Shown: positions 44,338 through 56,829, counted from the stretch's first letter. The stretch is DNA of 64,000 nucleotides from Rhizobium sp. WSM4643 (GCF_025152745.1 NZ_CP104040.1:2790001-2854000); one strand, 5' to 3'. Notes: generated by a model from the letters alone, not told the origin. Program-made: numbers and translations.

Positions 44338-44805
44338 ATGAACAACAACGCCATCAAGCAGTCGGGCGCTTATCTCGAAATCGTTTCGTTCCACCTGGGC
44401 GATCAGGAATTCTGCATCGACATCATGGCTATCCGCGAAATTCGCGGCTGGGCGCCGGTGACGCCGATGCCGCACACCCCGCCCTACGTGCTGGGCCTCA
44501 TCAATCTGCGCGGTGCGGTGATCCCCGTCATCGACATGGCCTGCCGCCTCGGCATGAAGATGACCGAGCCCTCCGAGCGCTCGGCGATCATCGTCACCGA
44601 CATCGCCGGCAAGCTGGTCGGCCTGCTGGTCGAGCAGGTTTCCGACATGATGACCATCAAGAGTGAAGACCTGCAGCCGCCGCCGGAAATCATCCCGGAA
44701 GCCCAGCGCGCCTTCTGCCGCGGCATCGTCGCTCTCGAAAAGACCATGGTTTGCTTCTTGAACCTCGACACGGTTATTGCCGACGAGCTGACACAGGCCG
44801 CATAA
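44338..44805 (+). CDS. cheW: CheW chemotaxis coupling protein, stand-alone
   Basis: 155 residues of the CheW fold: YLEIVSFHLGDQEFCIDIMAIREIRGWAP, then INLRGAVIPVIDMACRLGM and LVGLLVEQVSDMM. It links methyl-accepting receptors to CheA. No cheA, cheY or receptor gene is adjacent, unlike a normal che operon, so it is an orphan copy that probably serves a chemosensory array encoded elsewhere. It has its own terminator. Confidence 0.94.
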   Translation: MNNNAIKQSGAYLEIVSFHLGDQEFCIDIMAIREIRGWAPVTPMPHTPPYVLGLINLRGAVIPVIDMACRLGMKMTEPSERSAIIVTDIAGKLVGLLVEQVSDMMTIKSEDLQPPPEIIPEAQRAFCRGIVALEKTMVCFLNLDTVIADELTQAA

Positions 44806-44830
44806 GAACAACCGCTCCTCGATCGGAAGG

Positions 44831-44863
44831 CCGCCTGCAGCCGATCGCTGCGGGCGGTTTTTT
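44831..44863 (+). terminator. Terminator after cheW
   Basis: CCGCCTGCAGC and GCTGCGGGCGG make an 11-bp stem with one G-T pair and a four-base loop (44831-44856), followed by seven T. Confidence 0.85.
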
Positions 44864-44981
44864 TGTATTTAACGGACCGGCAGCGCAAGGTGCCGCAAGC
44901 AGACGGACACGCCGTCACCTTCCAATTGCTCGGACGGAGACTACCTCCCCCTCCGATAAAGTGCCCGGTCAGGAGCCTTCC

Positions 44982-46133
44982 ATGCGTGTCAGCACCTACA
45001 AGATAAACATCGACGACGAACGGGTCGACGACCTGCAACGGCGCCTGCGCTCGACGCGATGGCCGCCAGCACTCGACGCCGACAGCTGGGAAGATGGAAC
45101 AAGTCTCGCTTTTCTCAAGGAGCTCCTCGCCTATTGGAAAGACCATTTCGACTGGCGCGCGCAGGAGACGCGCCTCAACACGCTTCCGCAGTTCATTGCC
45201 GAGATCGATGACCTGTCGATTCATTTCGTCCACCAGAGAGGAAAAGGGCCCTCGCCACTGCCACTCATCCTCACGCACGGCTGGCCGGGCTCCTTCTTCG
45301 AAATGGAGGGGATTATCCCAATGCTGGCGGATCCTGCAGCACATGGCGCCGACCCTGCTGATGCATTCGATGTCGTCGTGCCGTCCCTTCCGGGCTACGG
45401 CTTCTCGCAGGCGCCAGGCTCAGCCGGGATCGGCCCCTATGAAATATCGGGACTGTGGCTGAAACTGATGCAGGGTTTGGGATACGAGACCTTCTGCCTG
45501 CAAGGCGGCGATATCGGCGCGGCCGTTTCGAGCTGGCTCGCCTACCGGTTTCCACAGAATACGACAGCGCTGCACCTGAACTATATTCCGGGGAGCTACC
45601 GGCCGCCGCTGGGCGCGGGACAGGCACCGATTTCGACGGAGGAACAGGCCTTTCTCGAACGCGCCGCGCAATGGGCCGATAGCGAAGGCGCTTACGCCCA
45701 CATGCAAGGAACGAAGCCGCAGACGCTTGCCTATGCACTGACGGATTCGCCCATTGGCCTAGCTGCCTGGATCAGTGAAAAATTTCAGGCGTGGAGCGAC
45801 GGCGATATCAGGACGACGTTCTCTCTCGACGCCCTCTTGATCGAGATTTCGATCTATTGGTTCAGCGGCACCCTGGATTCGTCGCTTAGGCTCTACAAGG
45901 AAAGCCGAAAGCGGCCGATGCATTTCAAGGCGAACGAACGCGTCCTGCCGCCACTCGGCGTGGCGCATTTCGCAAGGGAATTGCCCCAGCCGCCACGCTC
46001 TTGGGTCGAACGCGTCTATGACGTCAGGCGATGGACCGAAATACCGAAGGGAGGCCATTTTGCCGCCATGGAGCGGCCCGAGCTTCTGGCCGAAGATATC
46101 CGCGCTTATTTCCGCCCATTCAGGACGCGCTGA
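44982..46133 (+). CDS. Epoxide hydrolase family alpha/beta hydrolase
   Basis: 383 residues from the ATG at 44982, with AGGAG eight to twelve bases upstream; the longer frame to 44751 runs through the cheW terminator and is rejected. An EHN N-terminal domain (about 1-105, TYKINIDDERVDDLQRRLRSTRWP) and the hydrolase domain: HGWPGSFFEM oxyanion motif, nucleophile Asp in LQGGDIGAAVSSWLA, and the C-terminal catalytic His in KGGHFAAMERPELLAEDI. It likely hydrolyses an epoxide to a diol; the natural substrate is unknown. Its stop is directly adjacent to the convergent creA stop. Confidence 0.92.
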   Translation: MRVSTYKINIDDERVDDLQRRLRSTRWPPALDADSWEDGTSLAFLKELLAYWKDHFDWRAQETRLNTLPQFIAEIDDLSIHFVHQRGKGPSPLPLILTHGWPGSFFEMEGIIPMLADPAAHGADPADAFDVVVPSLPGYGFSQAPGSAGIGPYEISGLWLKLMQGLGYETFCLQGGDIGAAVSSWLAYRFPQNTTALHLNYIPGSYRPPLGAGQAPISTEEQAFLERAAQWADSEGAYAHMQGTKPQTLAYALTDSPIGLAAWISEKFQAWSDGDIRTTFSLDALLIEISIYWFSGTLDSSLRLYKESRKRPMHFKANERVLPPLGVAHFARELPQPPRSWVERVYDVRRWTEIPKGGHFAAMERPELLAEDIRAYFRPFRTR

Positions 46134-46628
46134 TCACTGCGGCCTCCCATTCTTCCAGACAACGTTCTGCCCATAGAGCGGAATGGTCGAGATCGACATC
46201 TTCGCCGAACCGTCGGTCAGTTCGCGCGAATGGGCGAGATAGATCAGCGTGTCGTTCGTCTTGTCGTAGATGCGGTTGACGACCAGGGTCTTCCAGATCA
46301 GCGACATGCCTTGGCGGAACACCTCGCTGCCATCCTTGGACAGGTCGATATTGCCGATCTCGATCGGGCCGGTCTGCCGGCAGGCAATGGAATTGTTGGA
46401 CGGGTCCTCGAACCAGTTGCCGTTCTTGAACCGGTCGATCAGGCTGCGGTCGAAATAGGTGACGTGGCAGGTGATGCCCTTGACCTCGGGGTCGGAGACC
46501 GCCTCGACGATGATGTCGTTGCCGATCCAGTCGACCCCGACCTTGCCGACGACTTCGGCCGAGGCAGTACCTGCGGAAACGGCGGCGAAAGAGAAGGCGG
46601 CGAGGAGAAGATTGCGCAGTCTGGACAT
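46134..46628 (-). CDS. CreA family protein
   Basis: 164 residues. A signal peptide (about 1-24, ending ASA-EV), then VGKVGVDWIGNDIIVEAVSDPEVKG and CHVTYFDRS, the CreA hallmarks. Periplasmic protein of unknown role. It faces the epoxide hydrolase tail to tail with no base between the two stop codons. Confidence 0.9.
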   Translation of the reverse strand: MSRLRNLLLAAFSFAAVSAGTASAEVVGKVGVDWIGNDIIVEAVSDPEVKGITCHVTYFDRSLIDRFKNGNWFEDPSNNSIACRQTGPIEIGNIDLSKDGSEVFRQGMSLIWKTLVVNRIYDKTNDTLIYLAHSRELTDGSAKMSISTIPLYGQNVVWKNGRPQ

Positions 46629-46703
46629 GGCGGCTCCCTGAATAACCGCATTCTAGATAAGCATGCACCCATGCTTTGCAAGAAATGGAGCTCGCGGAAG
46701 GGA

Positions 46704-47363
46704 TCAGCCTTTCCGGCAGGTGCAGGGCTCGTAGGCCCGCGCCGTCAGCCGGCCGGGCCGCATGCCGATCAGCGCCGGTATCGCGTGAACGGCATTGGCC
46801 TTTACCGCTTTCGCCATCTCGATCGCCGCCGCCGCGCAGACCGCGGCATCCTCGGCGGCGTTGTGGTGCACGAAACGCAGGCCGAGATGCTCGGCGATCA
46901 GGTTCAGCCGGTGCGAGACGAAATGCGGCCAGATTCGCTGCGCCATCTTCAGGCTGCAGAGATAGGTAAGATCCGGATAGGATTGCCGGTAGAGATCGAG
47001 GCTCGCCCGCCAGACGCTGAAATCGAAGGCGGCATTGTGCGCGATCATCGTCGCGCCGCGAAAATCTTCCTCGAACTCGTCCATCACCTCGGGAAACTCG
47101 GGCGCATCTTCGACATGCTCCGGCCGGATGCCATGGATTGCGATGTTCATCCCGGAGAAGCGCATGTCCCGCGGTCGGATCAGCCGCTCCTCGACGCGCA
47201 TCACTCTGTCGTCCTCGATCCAGGCAAGGCCGACGGAACAGGCGCTGCCGCGCTGTTCGTTCGCCGTCTCGAAGTCAATTGCGATGGTCTTCAATGCAGC
47301 AACCCGAATCGTTTCTTCGGGAACAGGAATACCGCCCCGCTTGCGGCCGTGCAAATTCGACAC
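46704..47363 (-). CDS. DEDDh-type 3'-5' exonuclease
   Basis: 219 residues with GTG start at 47363; a TTG at 47294 (just before KTIAIDFETAN) is an equally good start and would remove a poorly conserved 23-residue head. Exo I Asp30 and Glu32 in AIDFETAN, Exo II Asp in AHNAAFDFSVW, Exo III His and Asp in HHNAAEDAAVCAA. It resembles DNA polymerase III epsilon (DnaQ)-like stand-alone exonucleases. Which nucleic acid it trims is unknown. Residues at the C-terminus hold a Cys pair (CTC). Confidence 0.9.
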   Translation of the reverse strand: MSNLHGRKRGGIPVPEETIRVAALKTIAIDFETANEQRGSACSVGLAWIEDDRVMRVEERLIRPRDMRFSGMNIAIHGIRPEHVEDAPEFPEVMDEFEEDFRGATMIAHNAAFDFSVWRASLDLYRQSYPDLTYLCSLKMAQRIWPHFVSHRLNLIAEHLGLRFVHHNAAEDAAVCAAAAIEMAKAVKANAVHAIPALIGMRPGRLTARAYEPCTCRKG

Positions 47364-47574
47364 GACGCAAGGTTGACTTTTTAGCCCACATACCGAAACT
47401 TGCTGCCATGATCGTTTCCCTTACCATGGCAGCGCTTATTCATCACACCACGACCCTCGAAGGGTACGCGGGAGCGATGGCGCGTTAGCAGCGATCCGAT
47501 CATCCCGAAAACCCTGCCGAGGCGAGCAGGGTTTCGGAAACCGGCTCTCCTCGTAAAACCGATGGAGAGCATGA

Positions 47575-48111
47575 ATGTCCGAAAACGAAGAGAATGAACC
47601 TCGCGGCCGAGCGCGCCTGCCAGATGGCGTCCTCGTGCGCGCCGTCCGCCTGTCCGATGCGGAGGAGATCACCGATCTCCTAAATCTGCCGGGCTACCGG
47701 GCCGGCACCTTGCGGCCGCCATACCAGCGGGTCGAAGAAGTTCGCAAACACATGGAAAATCCGTCGCCGGGCGCGCTCAACCTCGTCATCACCCTGGATG
47801 GCAAGATCGTTGGCAATGGTGGCCTCAACCGCCTCTCCGGCCGTAGGCAGCACGTCGCCAGCATCGGCATGGGCGTGCATGACGATTTCACCGGCCGCGG
47901 CTTCGGGCGGATCCTGCTCGGCGCGATGATCGACGCTGCCGACGACTGGCTCGATATCAAACGGCTTGAACTGACCGTCTACACCGACAACGACGTCGCC
48001 ATCGGCCTCTATCGGAAATTCGGCTTCGAGCAGGAAGGCCTGTTGAAGGCCTTCGGCTTTCGATCCGGCGAGTATGTCGACGCCTATACGATGGCGCGGC
48101 TCAGGCTATGA
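47575..48111 (+). CDS. GNAT family N-acetyltransferase
   Basis: 178 residues from the ATG at 47575, with GGAGAG upstream. A GNAT domain (about 20-175) with the acetyl-CoA motif GVHDDFTGRGFGRILLGA and the closing FGFEQEGLLKAFGFR; of the RimI/RimJ-like class. The acceptor is unknown. The first 20 residues are acidic and Arg-rich. It converges on ligA (31 bases apart). Confidence 0.9.
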   Translation: MSENEENEPRGRARLPDGVLVRAVRLSDAEEITDLLNLPGYRAGTLRPPYQRVEEVRKHMENPSPGALNLVITLDGKIVGNGGLNRLSGRRQHVASIGMGVHDDFTGRGFGRILLGAMIDAADDWLDIKRLELTVYTDNDVAIGLYRKFGFEQEGLLKAFGFRSGEYVDAYTMARLRL

Positions 48112-48142
48112 GCAAACGGGTTGGCGGCTTGCCGTCAGCCCC

Positions 48143-50305
<2,163 letters not shown>

Positions 50306-50411
50306 TTACTCCAGAGAATCTGGCCAGAAAATCTGGATTGTTTTTAGAGCAAAATTGCCGGATGAAAAGAGAGGCTGGATATCCTGCATCGGGAAGATTG
50401 GTTTCCTGCGC

Positions 50412-50939
50412 CTACTCCCAATCCCTGGCATTGCGCAGCCGGATGCCGCTGACATGCAGGCTGGTGTCCCAGAGGTTCTTCAACGGCCGCAGGCTATCGA
50501 CGACCCGAAGCTCCACCCTGCGCGGCGCAAACTCCTGGTCGAGCCGCGAGATGGCGGTCCTCTCCATGGGAATGACGCGTCTGCGCGCCACCCACATGCC
50601 CGCATCATCTAGATTCTCGAAGCCTTCGGGCGGCATCTCATAACGGTGGATCGTCTCCGCTTCGAGCCTTTCCAGCCACCGGCGCTCGATGAAAGCCGCA
50701 GCACGCCAGTCGCCGAGCCAGTGCCGCCGTTCGGCCTCTGGCGTATCGGCTGTCGCCCAGAGCAGGATGCGGGGACAATCGCGCGGAAAGAGATACAGGA
50801 AATCATGATCGGCATCGATTGCCCAGACGAGCGGACCGTTCAGCCATCTCCGGCCGGGCGCACGGTCAGACGGGATGCGAACCGGGCGTGGCTCGAACGC
50901 CTCGATACCGGGATCGTCGCTGAAATGGAAAAGCCGCAT
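50412..50939 (-). CDS. DUF6886-like protein
   Basis: 175 residues. MRLFHFSDDPGIEAFEPRP at the start and VWAIDADHDFLYLFPRDCPRILLWA are a conserved pair of blocks; I believe this is the DUF6886 group. Many aromatic residues and Arg, no membrane segment. Function unknown. It stands between recN and ligA on the same strand. Confidence 0.7.
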   Translation of the reverse strand: MRLFHFSDDPGIEAFEPRPVRIPSDRAPGRRWLNGPLVWAIDADHDFLYLFPRDCPRILLWATADTPEAERRHWLGDWRAAAFIERRWLERLEAETIHRYEMPPEGFENLDDAGMWVARRRVIPMERTAISRLDQEFAPRRVELRVVDSLRPLKNLWDTSLHVSGIRLRNARDWE

Positions 50940-51036
50940 GGCTGAGCTCGCTGCCGATCGGGAAGCTTCAGCCCATATCGCGCCGCAGGATGATTGTTAT
51001 CCCGCCTGCCCAAGCCGGAAGTGCGTCGATAGAAAG

Positions 51037-52710
51037 TCAGCCGTTGCCGGCCAGCAGCCGCTTCGCCGCCGCCCTCGCCTCTTCGGTGACCGAAGCCCCG
51101 GCCAGCATACGGGCGATCTCCTCGGTGCGGTCCTTCTGCGCCATCGTCGCCACACGCGTGGCAATCTTTTCAGAACCGTCGGCTGACGGTCCCTTGGAAA
51201 TCAACAGATGCGTCGCCGCACGGGCCGCGACTTGAGGCGCATGCGTGACCGACAGCACCTGCACACGCTCCGACAGCCGCTTCAGCCGCTGGCCGATCGC
51301 ATCGGCCACCGCGCCGCCGACGCCGGTGTCGATTTCGTCGAAGACCAGCGTTGGGGCCGATCCGCGATCGGCGAGCGCCACTTTCAGCGCCAGCAAGAAA
51401 CGCGACAGTTCGCCGCCCGAGGCGACCTTCATGATCGAGCCCGGCCGCGTGCCCGGATTGGTCTGGACATGGAACTCGACGACGTCGATGCCTTCGGCGA
51501 GCGCATCGCCCGCATCCGTGCTGATCTCGACCATGAACCGGGCGCGTTCGAGCTTCAGCGCCGGCAGCTCGGCCATGACGGCCCCAGCCAGTGCGGCGCC
51601 GGCGTGATGGCGCTTGTCGGAGAGCGCGCGCGCCGCCGCATCGTAACTTTCCCGAGCGAGACCAACCTCGGCGTCCAGCCGCGCAAGCCTCTCCTCACCG
51701 GCGTCGAGATCGGCAAGATCGGCGATCATCCGCACGGCAAGCGCCGGCAGTTCGGTGACGGGCACGGAATATTTGCGCGAGGCGGCCCGAAGCGCGAAAA
51801 GCCGCTCCTCCACCCGCTCCAACTCTCTCGGATCGTATTCGGTCTTGCGCAGCGCCGCCTCGACTTCCATCTGCGCGTTGGAAAGCTGGTCGAGCGCGGC
51901 ATCGAGCAGCGTCACTGTGTCTTCGAGCAGTCCCGGCGCCTCATGGCTCTTGCGCTCGAGCCGGCGTACCAGCGAGGCAATATGGGGCACTGGCGAGGCA
52001 TTGCCGTTCAGGAATTCCGACGCCTCGGCGATATCGCCGGCAATTCGCTCGGCTTTCATCATCTTCTGCCGGCGATCGGCGAGCTCTTCCTCCTCGCCAT
52101 CCTGCGGCGAAAGCTTCTCAAGTTCCGCGACGGAAGAGCGCAGGTAATCGGCTTCGCGCGCCGCACTTTCCACCTTCTCGCGGTGCTTCTTCAGCGTCCG
52201 CTCGCTATCGCGCCACAGGCGGTAGAGCCGGGAGACCTCCGAAACCTCGTCGGTGAGGCCGGCGAAGGCATCGAGCAGCGTGCGGTGAGCGTTGGTGTCG
52301 ACCAAGGCGCGATCGTCGTGCTGGCCGTGGATTTCGACCAGCATCTGGCCGGCCTGGCGCATCAGTTGCACGCTGACCGGCTGGTCGTTGACATAGGCCT
52401 TGGTGCGCCCATCCGCCGATTGCTGGCGGCGGAAGATCAAGTCGCCCTCGTCATCGATGCCGTTTTCGCGCAGCAGTGTGCGGGCACCGTGTTCCATGCC
52501 GACGTCGAACACCGCCGTCACCTGGCCCTTGTCTTCGCCATGACGCACCAAGCCGCCGTCGCCGCGCCCGCCGAGCGCCAGCGACAAGCTGTCGAGCAGG
52601 ATGGATTTGCCCGCCCCGGTCTCGCCCGTCAGCACGGAGAGGCCGGTCTCGAAGGCAAGATCCAGCCGCTCGATCAGGACGATATCGCGGATCGAAAGCT
52701 GGATCAGCAT
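51037..52710 (-). CDS. recN: RecN, DNA repair protein
   Basis: 557 residues from the ATG at 52710 (MLIQLSIRDIVLIERLDL); the longer frame runs over the bamD end. SMC-like ATPase: Walker A GETGAGKSILLDSL (about 30-43), long coiled coils in the middle, ABC signature VASGGELSRFLLALK and Walker B TLVFDEIDTGVGG at the C-terminus. It tethers broken DNA ends for recombination. It starts five bases after bamD, so the two are co-transcribed. Confidence 0.95.
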   Translation of the reverse strand: MLIQLSIRDIVLIERLDLAFETGLSVLTGETGAGKSILLDSLSLALGGRGDGGLVRHGEDKGQVTAVFDVGMEHGARTLLRENGIDDEGDLIFRRQQSADGRTKAYVNDQPVSVQLMRQAGQMLVEIHGQHDDRALVDTNAHRTLLDAFAGLTDEVSEVSRLYRLWRDSERTLKKHREKVESAAREADYLRSSVAELEKLSPQDGEEEELADRRQKMMKAERIAGDIAEASEFLNGNASPVPHIASLVRRLERKSHEAPGLLEDTVTLLDAALDQLSNAQMEVEAALRKTEYDPRELERVEERLFALRAASRKYSVPVTELPALAVRMIADLADLDAGEERLARLDAEVGLARESYDAAARALSDKRHHAGAALAGAVMAELPALKLERARFMVEISTDAGDALAEGIDVVEFHVQTNPGTRPGSIMKVASGGELSRFLLALKVALADRGSAPTLVFDEIDTGVGGAVADAIGQRLKRLSERVQVLSVTHAPQVAARAATHLLISKGPSADGSEKIATRVATMAQKDRTEEIARMLAGASVTEEARAAAKRLLAGNG

Positions 52711-52715
52711 TGGCC

Positions 52716-53561
52716 TCAGGAACCGAGAAGAAGTTTCTTGCCCGCCGCCGCGATCCACGAGCCCTTGTTTTCACGCGGCTCGGCACCGCCGCTCTGCAGC
52801 AGCTTGTAGGAATCAGCATACCACTGGCTGTCGGGATAATTGTGACCGAGAACGGCAGCGGCTGTCTGCGCCTCGTCGACGATGCCCATGGCGTAATAAG
52901 CTTCGACGAGACGCGCTAAGGCCTCTTCGATCTGGTTCGTATTCGGATATTTCTCGACGACGATGCGGAAGCGCGAGATCGCGGCGAGATATTCCTTCCG
53001 CTCCATGTAGTAGCGGCCGATCTGCATTTCCTTGCCGGCGAGCTGGTCGCGCGCGAAGCGGATCTTGGCCTGTGCGTCGTCGACATATTCGGAGTTCGGA
53101 TAATTGTCGATGACGGCCTGCATCGCCTCGATCGTCTTGGCCGAGGCGCGCTGGTCCTGCGTCACGTCGACGATCTGCTTGGAATAGGTGAGACCGATAA
53201 GATACTGCACATAGGCAGCATCCTGGGACTTCGGATATTGCGACATGTAGCGATTGCCGGAAGCAAGCGCATCGTCCAAACGTCCCTGGCGATATTTGAC
53301 GAAGGTGCTCATCACAAGCGCCTTGCGCGCCCATTCGGAGAACGGGTTTTCGCGGTCGATCGCGTCGAACTTGCGCGCCGCTTCCGCCATGTTGCCGGCC
53401 TTCATATTGGCAAGACCCTGGGTGTAGAGCACGTCAGGCGGATCGGTTTCGAGGCCGAGCTTGGTGATGTCGATATCGGGATCCGACTGGCAACCGGAGA
53501 TCGAGGCGCCTGCGCTGAGCACCAGAAGCGATGCGAACAAAGCGCGCGCTGTCTTCATCAT
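52716..53561 (-). CDS. bamD: BamD, outer membrane assembly lipoprotein
   Basis: 281 residues from the ATG at 53561, preceded by GAAGG. Signal peptide ending LSAGASISGC (lipobox, Cys near 24) and five TPR-type helical repeats (about 45-250: LYTQGLANMKAGNMAEAARKF and others). BamD works with BamA to insert beta-barrel proteins. The linkage bamD-recN downstream of lpxC is common in rhizobia. Confidence 0.93.
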   Translation of the reverse strand: MMKTARALFASLLVLSAGASISGCQSDPDIDITKLGLETDPPDVLYTQGLANMKAGNMAEAARKFDAIDRENPFSEWARKALVMSTFVKYRQGRLDDALASGNRYMSQYPKSQDAAYVQYLIGLTYSKQIVDVTQDQRASAKTIEAMQAVIDNYPNSEYVDDAQAKIRFARDQLAGKEMQIGRYYMERKEYLAAISRFRIVVEKYPNTNQIEEALARLVEAYYAMGIVDEAQTAAAVLGHNYPDSQWYADSYKLLQSGGAEPRENKGSWIAAAGKKLLLGS

Positions 53562-53789
53562 ACCTTCAGATCCTGCATAACCCATTCGAAAGAACCCCAC
53601 TGCTGCCGCTCTCTCCACGGCAGCCACGCCTCGCTGGCGTTTCTAGCCACAAATGTGCATCAAGAGCAACGCAATGATAAGGCATTAACGCATTTTTGTG
53701 GCAGCGGCCGAAGAATGACCGCCTTTTCAACTTCTTCCCGACCTGTGGCAGCCAAGCATCGGTTATCGCCGCAGACGCGGTCGGACATA

Positions 53790-53816
53790 AAAAAACCGCC
53801 TCCGGGAAAGAGGCGG
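53790..53816 (-). terminator. Terminator after lpxC
   Basis: On the minus strand CCGCCTC-N7-GAGGCGG (53796-53816) is followed by a T run (53788-53795). It lies 26 bases after the lpxC stop and separates lpxC from bamD. Confidence 0.85.
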
Positions 53817-53841
53817 CCTGGTCTTGAGAATATGCTGGAGG

Positions 53842-54798
53842 TCATGCCGACCAGGGAGCGAATTCCGAAGCGCTGACTGCGATCAGCTCGCGGGCAGCGA
53901 CACGCTGGCGCGGCGTCGACGTCTCTACGACCTCATAGGCGGAGGGATCGGCGAGCAGCGCCTTCAGCGCATTGGCATTCATCTTGTGACCACCGCGATA
54001 CGAGCGGTAGCAGCCGATGAACTGGGCACCGGCAAGCGACAGATCGCCGACGGCATCGAGCGTCTTATGGCGGACGAATTCGTCCTTGGCGTAACGCAGC
54101 CCTTCGACGTTGATGACGGTGTTGTCGTCCGAGATGACGACGGAATTTTCGAGTGAGGAGCCGAGCGCGTGGCCCGACGCCCAGAGGCGTTCGACATCGC
54201 GCATGAAGCCGAAGGTGCGGGCGCGGGAAAGTTCCGTCTTGAAGACGGCGGCTGTCATGTCGCCGGCCCACTTCTGCCGGCCGATCAGCGGGCAGTCGAA
54301 ATCGATCTCGACTTCGAAGCGCGTACCATCATAGGGACGGAATTCACTCCAGGAGCCGCCATGCTCGATTCGCACCGGCTTGGTGATACGGATATAACGG
54401 CGCTTGACGCCAAGCGAGACGAGACCGACCTGCTCGATCGCCTCGACGAAGGGCAGCGAGCTGCCATCCATGATCGGCATTTCGGAGCCCGGCACCTCGA
54501 TCACCACATTGTCGAGGCCGAGCGCATAGACGGCGGCCATGACATGCTCGATCGTCGCGACCGAATGGGCGGGTGAGAAGCCGAGCACGGTGCAGAGGTC
54601 GGTATTGCCGACCTGCGAGGAAACAGCCTTGAGTTCGGTAATGTCGCCATTGTCATGCAGGCGCTGGAAAACGACGCCGGTGTCCGATTCCGCCGGGTTC
54701 AGAGTGATCGAGACTTCAGCGCCCGAATGCACTCCGATGCCCGAAAGCGTCACGGGACGCGATACTGTCGTTTGAAAACCCAGCAAGCCAATTGCCAT
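53842..54798 (-). CDS. lpxC: LpxC, UDP-3-O-acyl-N-acetylglucosamine deacetylase
   Basis: 318 residues. It catalyses the first committed step of lipid A synthesis. Zinc ligands His in TIEHVMAAVYALGLDN and His/Asp in RHKTLDAVGDL; FVEAIEQVGL and the MPIMDGSSLPF block are typical. The start MAIGLLGFQTTVSRPVTLSGIGVHSG matches the family. It is between ftsZ and bamD with its own terminator; upstream 257 bases to ftsZ hold its promoter and the ftsZ terminator. Confidence 0.97.
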   Translation of the reverse strand: MAIGLLGFQTTVSRPVTLSGIGVHSGAEVSITLNPAESDTGVVFQRLHDNGDITELKAVSSQVGNTDLCTVLGFSPAHSVATIEHVMAAVYALGLDNVVIEVPGSEMPIMDGSSLPFVEAIEQVGLVSLGVKRRYIRITKPVRIEHGGSWSEFRPYDGTRFEVEIDFDCPLIGRQKWAGDMTAAVFKTELSRARTFGFMRDVERLWASGHALGSSLENSVVISDDNTVINVEGLRYAKDEFVRHKTLDAVGDLSLAGAQFIGCYRSYRGGHKMNANALKALLADPSAYEVVETSTPRQRVAARELIAVSASEFAPWSA

Positions 54799-55002
54799 AA
54801 ATTCTGCCTTTATTCTTCCGCACCGGCGGTATGTCCGATCGGCGCGTCATCGTTTATTCTGCAGCCGGAGCCTGTTGAAAGGTCTCATGGGGCAGTTTCG
54901 TTGCACCATACTTACGTGCGCTTATTCCAATCCAAATCACTGTTTCTTTCGCTTTGTTACGAAGTCACGCAATTGAAATCGTTTGCGAATCACCGGCAGA
55001 AA

Positions 55003-55035
55003 AATAGCAATGCCCGGGACCTTGATCCCGGGCAT
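55003..55035 (-). terminator. Terminator after ftsZ
   Basis: ATGCCCGGGA and TCCCGGGCAT (55010-55019 / 55026-55035) form a perfect 10-bp stem, with TTTTT following on the minus strand. It lies 20 bases after the ftsZ stop. Confidence 0.8.
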
Positions 55036-55055
55036 AAACGGTGCCGATCACGGCC

Positions 55056-56774
55056 TCAGTTCGACTGGCGACGCAGGAATGCCGGGATTTCCAGCTGGTC
55101 GTCTTCCTGCATCATCCGGGCCTGCGGAACCGCGCGGCCCTGGTCGTCGAGGTTGCCGCGACGCGGTGCGTAGAGGCTTGCCTCAGGCGACAGCGGACGG
55201 CGCTGCTGCGAAGCGGCGGGCGGCGCGGCGGTCATATCGGCGGCAACGGCGTCGTCGTCGCGGCGGCCAAGCGAATTGGTGATTCGCTTGAGCAGGCCCA
55301 TCGGACCGCGCTCCTCCGCCGCATGCGCGGAGGCCGGCTGGGTGCGGTGGTCGAGTTCGGCCTGGACGACCGGCGGGAAATCCTCGACCTTCGGCATGCG
55401 CATCGGTTCGGGCGCCTGGCGGATGATCGGCTCCTGCCGAACCGGCTGCTGCTGGACCGGCTGGCTTATCACCGGCTGGCTCATGACGGGCGCCGGAGCC
55501 TGCTGCTGCACCGGTGCCGGACGCATTGCCGGAGCTTCCGGTGCCGGCGCAAAGATCTTGCTCTGCGGACGGAAGGTCTCCTGCTGTGCCGCCGGCTGCT
55601 GCAGCGGTGCGGCAGCACGCGGGGCCGGAATTTCGAGCTCGCGTTCCATCTCGGCTTCGCGGATGGTCTGCGCGATCGGATCCATGGCCTTCGGTGCCTG
55701 CATCACGGGGGCAGGCTGAACTGCGGCCGCTGCCGGAGCAACAGCCGCGGAGGGACGGATAGCGGGCCTTGCTGCCGGTTGGAGGTTCCGCTCGGCGGCT
55801 TCGTTCATCGCCCGGTCGATGCCGGTTGCGACGACCGAGACGCGGATGATGCCTTCGAGCGATTCGTCGAAGGTGGCGCCGAGGATGATGTTGGCGTCAG
55901 GATCGACTTCCTCGCGGATGCGGGTCGCGGCTTCGTCAACTTCGAAGAGGGTGAGGTCGCGACCACCGGTAATGGAGATCAGCAGGCCCTGGGCGCCCTT
56001 CATCGAGGTTTCGTCGAGCAGCGGGTTGGCGATCGCAGCCTCTGCGGCCTGCAGCGCGCGGCCGGAGCCGGAAGCTTCGCCGGTGCCCATCATCGCGCGG
56101 CCCATCTCGCGCATCACCGAGCGGACGTCGGCGAAGTCGAGGTTGATGAGACCTTCCTTGACCATCAGGTCGGTGATGCAGGCAACACCCGAATAGAGAA
56201 CCTGGTCAGCCATGGCGAAGGCATCGGCGAAGGTCGTCTTGTCGTTGGCAATGCGGAAGAGGTTCTGGTTCGGAATGACGATCAGCGTATCGACAGACTT
56301 CTGCAGTTCCTGGATGCCCATCTCGGCCAGGCGCATGCGCCGCCCGCCTTCGAAATGGAACGGCTTGGTGACGACGCCGACCGTCAGGATGCCCTTGTTG
56401 CGGGCGGCCTGGGCGACAACGGGAGCAGCACCCGTGCCGGTGCCGCCGCCCATGCCGGCGGTGACGAAGCACATATGCGTGCCGTTCAGGTGATCGACGA
56501 TTTCGTCGATGCACTCCTCGGCAGCCGCGCGGCCGACTTCCGGCTGCGAGCCGGCACCGAGGCCTTCGGTAACGTTGACGCCGAGCTGGATGATGCGCTC
56601 GGCCTTCGTCATCGTCAGCGCCTGCGCATCCGTGTTGGCGACGACGAAGTCGACGCCCTGGAGGCCTGCGGTGATCATGTTGTTGACGGCATTGCCGCCA
56701 CCGCCGCCAACGCCGAACACGGTGATGCGCGGCTTCAGCTCTGTGATGTCAGGCTTTTGCAGCTTGATGGTCAT
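55056..56774 (-). CDS. ftsZ: FtsZ, cell division GTPase
   Basis: 572 residues from the ATG at 56774 ([17 protein letters not shown]). The tubulin fold occupies about 10-330: [14 protein letters not shown], the G-box [15 protein letters not shown] and NLDFADV. The linker of some 200 residues is rich in Gln, Pro and Ala (many PAPVQQQ-like steps), and the C-terminal peptide [15 protein letters not shown] is the FtsA/FtsZ-partner tail. The long linker is typical of rhizobial FtsZ1. Confidence 0.98.
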   Translation of the reverse strand: MTIKLQKPDITELKPRITVFGVGGGGGNAVNNMITAGLQGVDFVVANTDAQALTMTKAERIIQLGVNVTEGLGAGSQPEVGRAAAEECIDEIVDHLNGTHMCFVTAGMGGGTGTGAAPVVAQAARNKGILTVGVVTKPFHFEGGRRMRLAEMGIQELQKSVDTLIVIPNQNLFRIANDKTTFADAFAMADQVLYSGVACITDLMVKEGLINLDFADVRSVMREMGRAMMGTGEASGSGRALQAAEAAIANPLLDETSMKGAQGLLISITGGRDLTLFEVDEAATRIREEVDPDANIILGATFDESLEGIIRVSVVATGIDRAMNEAAERNLQPAARPAIRPSAAVAPAAAAVQPAPVMQAPKAMDPIAQTIREAEMERELEIPAPRAAAPLQQPAAQQETFRPQSKIFAPAPEAPAMRPAPVQQQAPAPVMSQPVISQPVQQQPVRQEPIIRQAPEPMRMPKVEDFPPVVQAELDHRTQPASAHAAEERGPMGLLKRITNSLGRRDDDAVAADMTAAPPAASQQRRPLSPEASLYAPRRGNLDDQGRAVPQARMMQEDDQLEIPAFLRRQSN

Positions 56775-56829
56775 GGTACCTGTTCCTTCTCTCTCTGGCC
56801 GCATCGCCACGCCGGCCAATTACGCAATT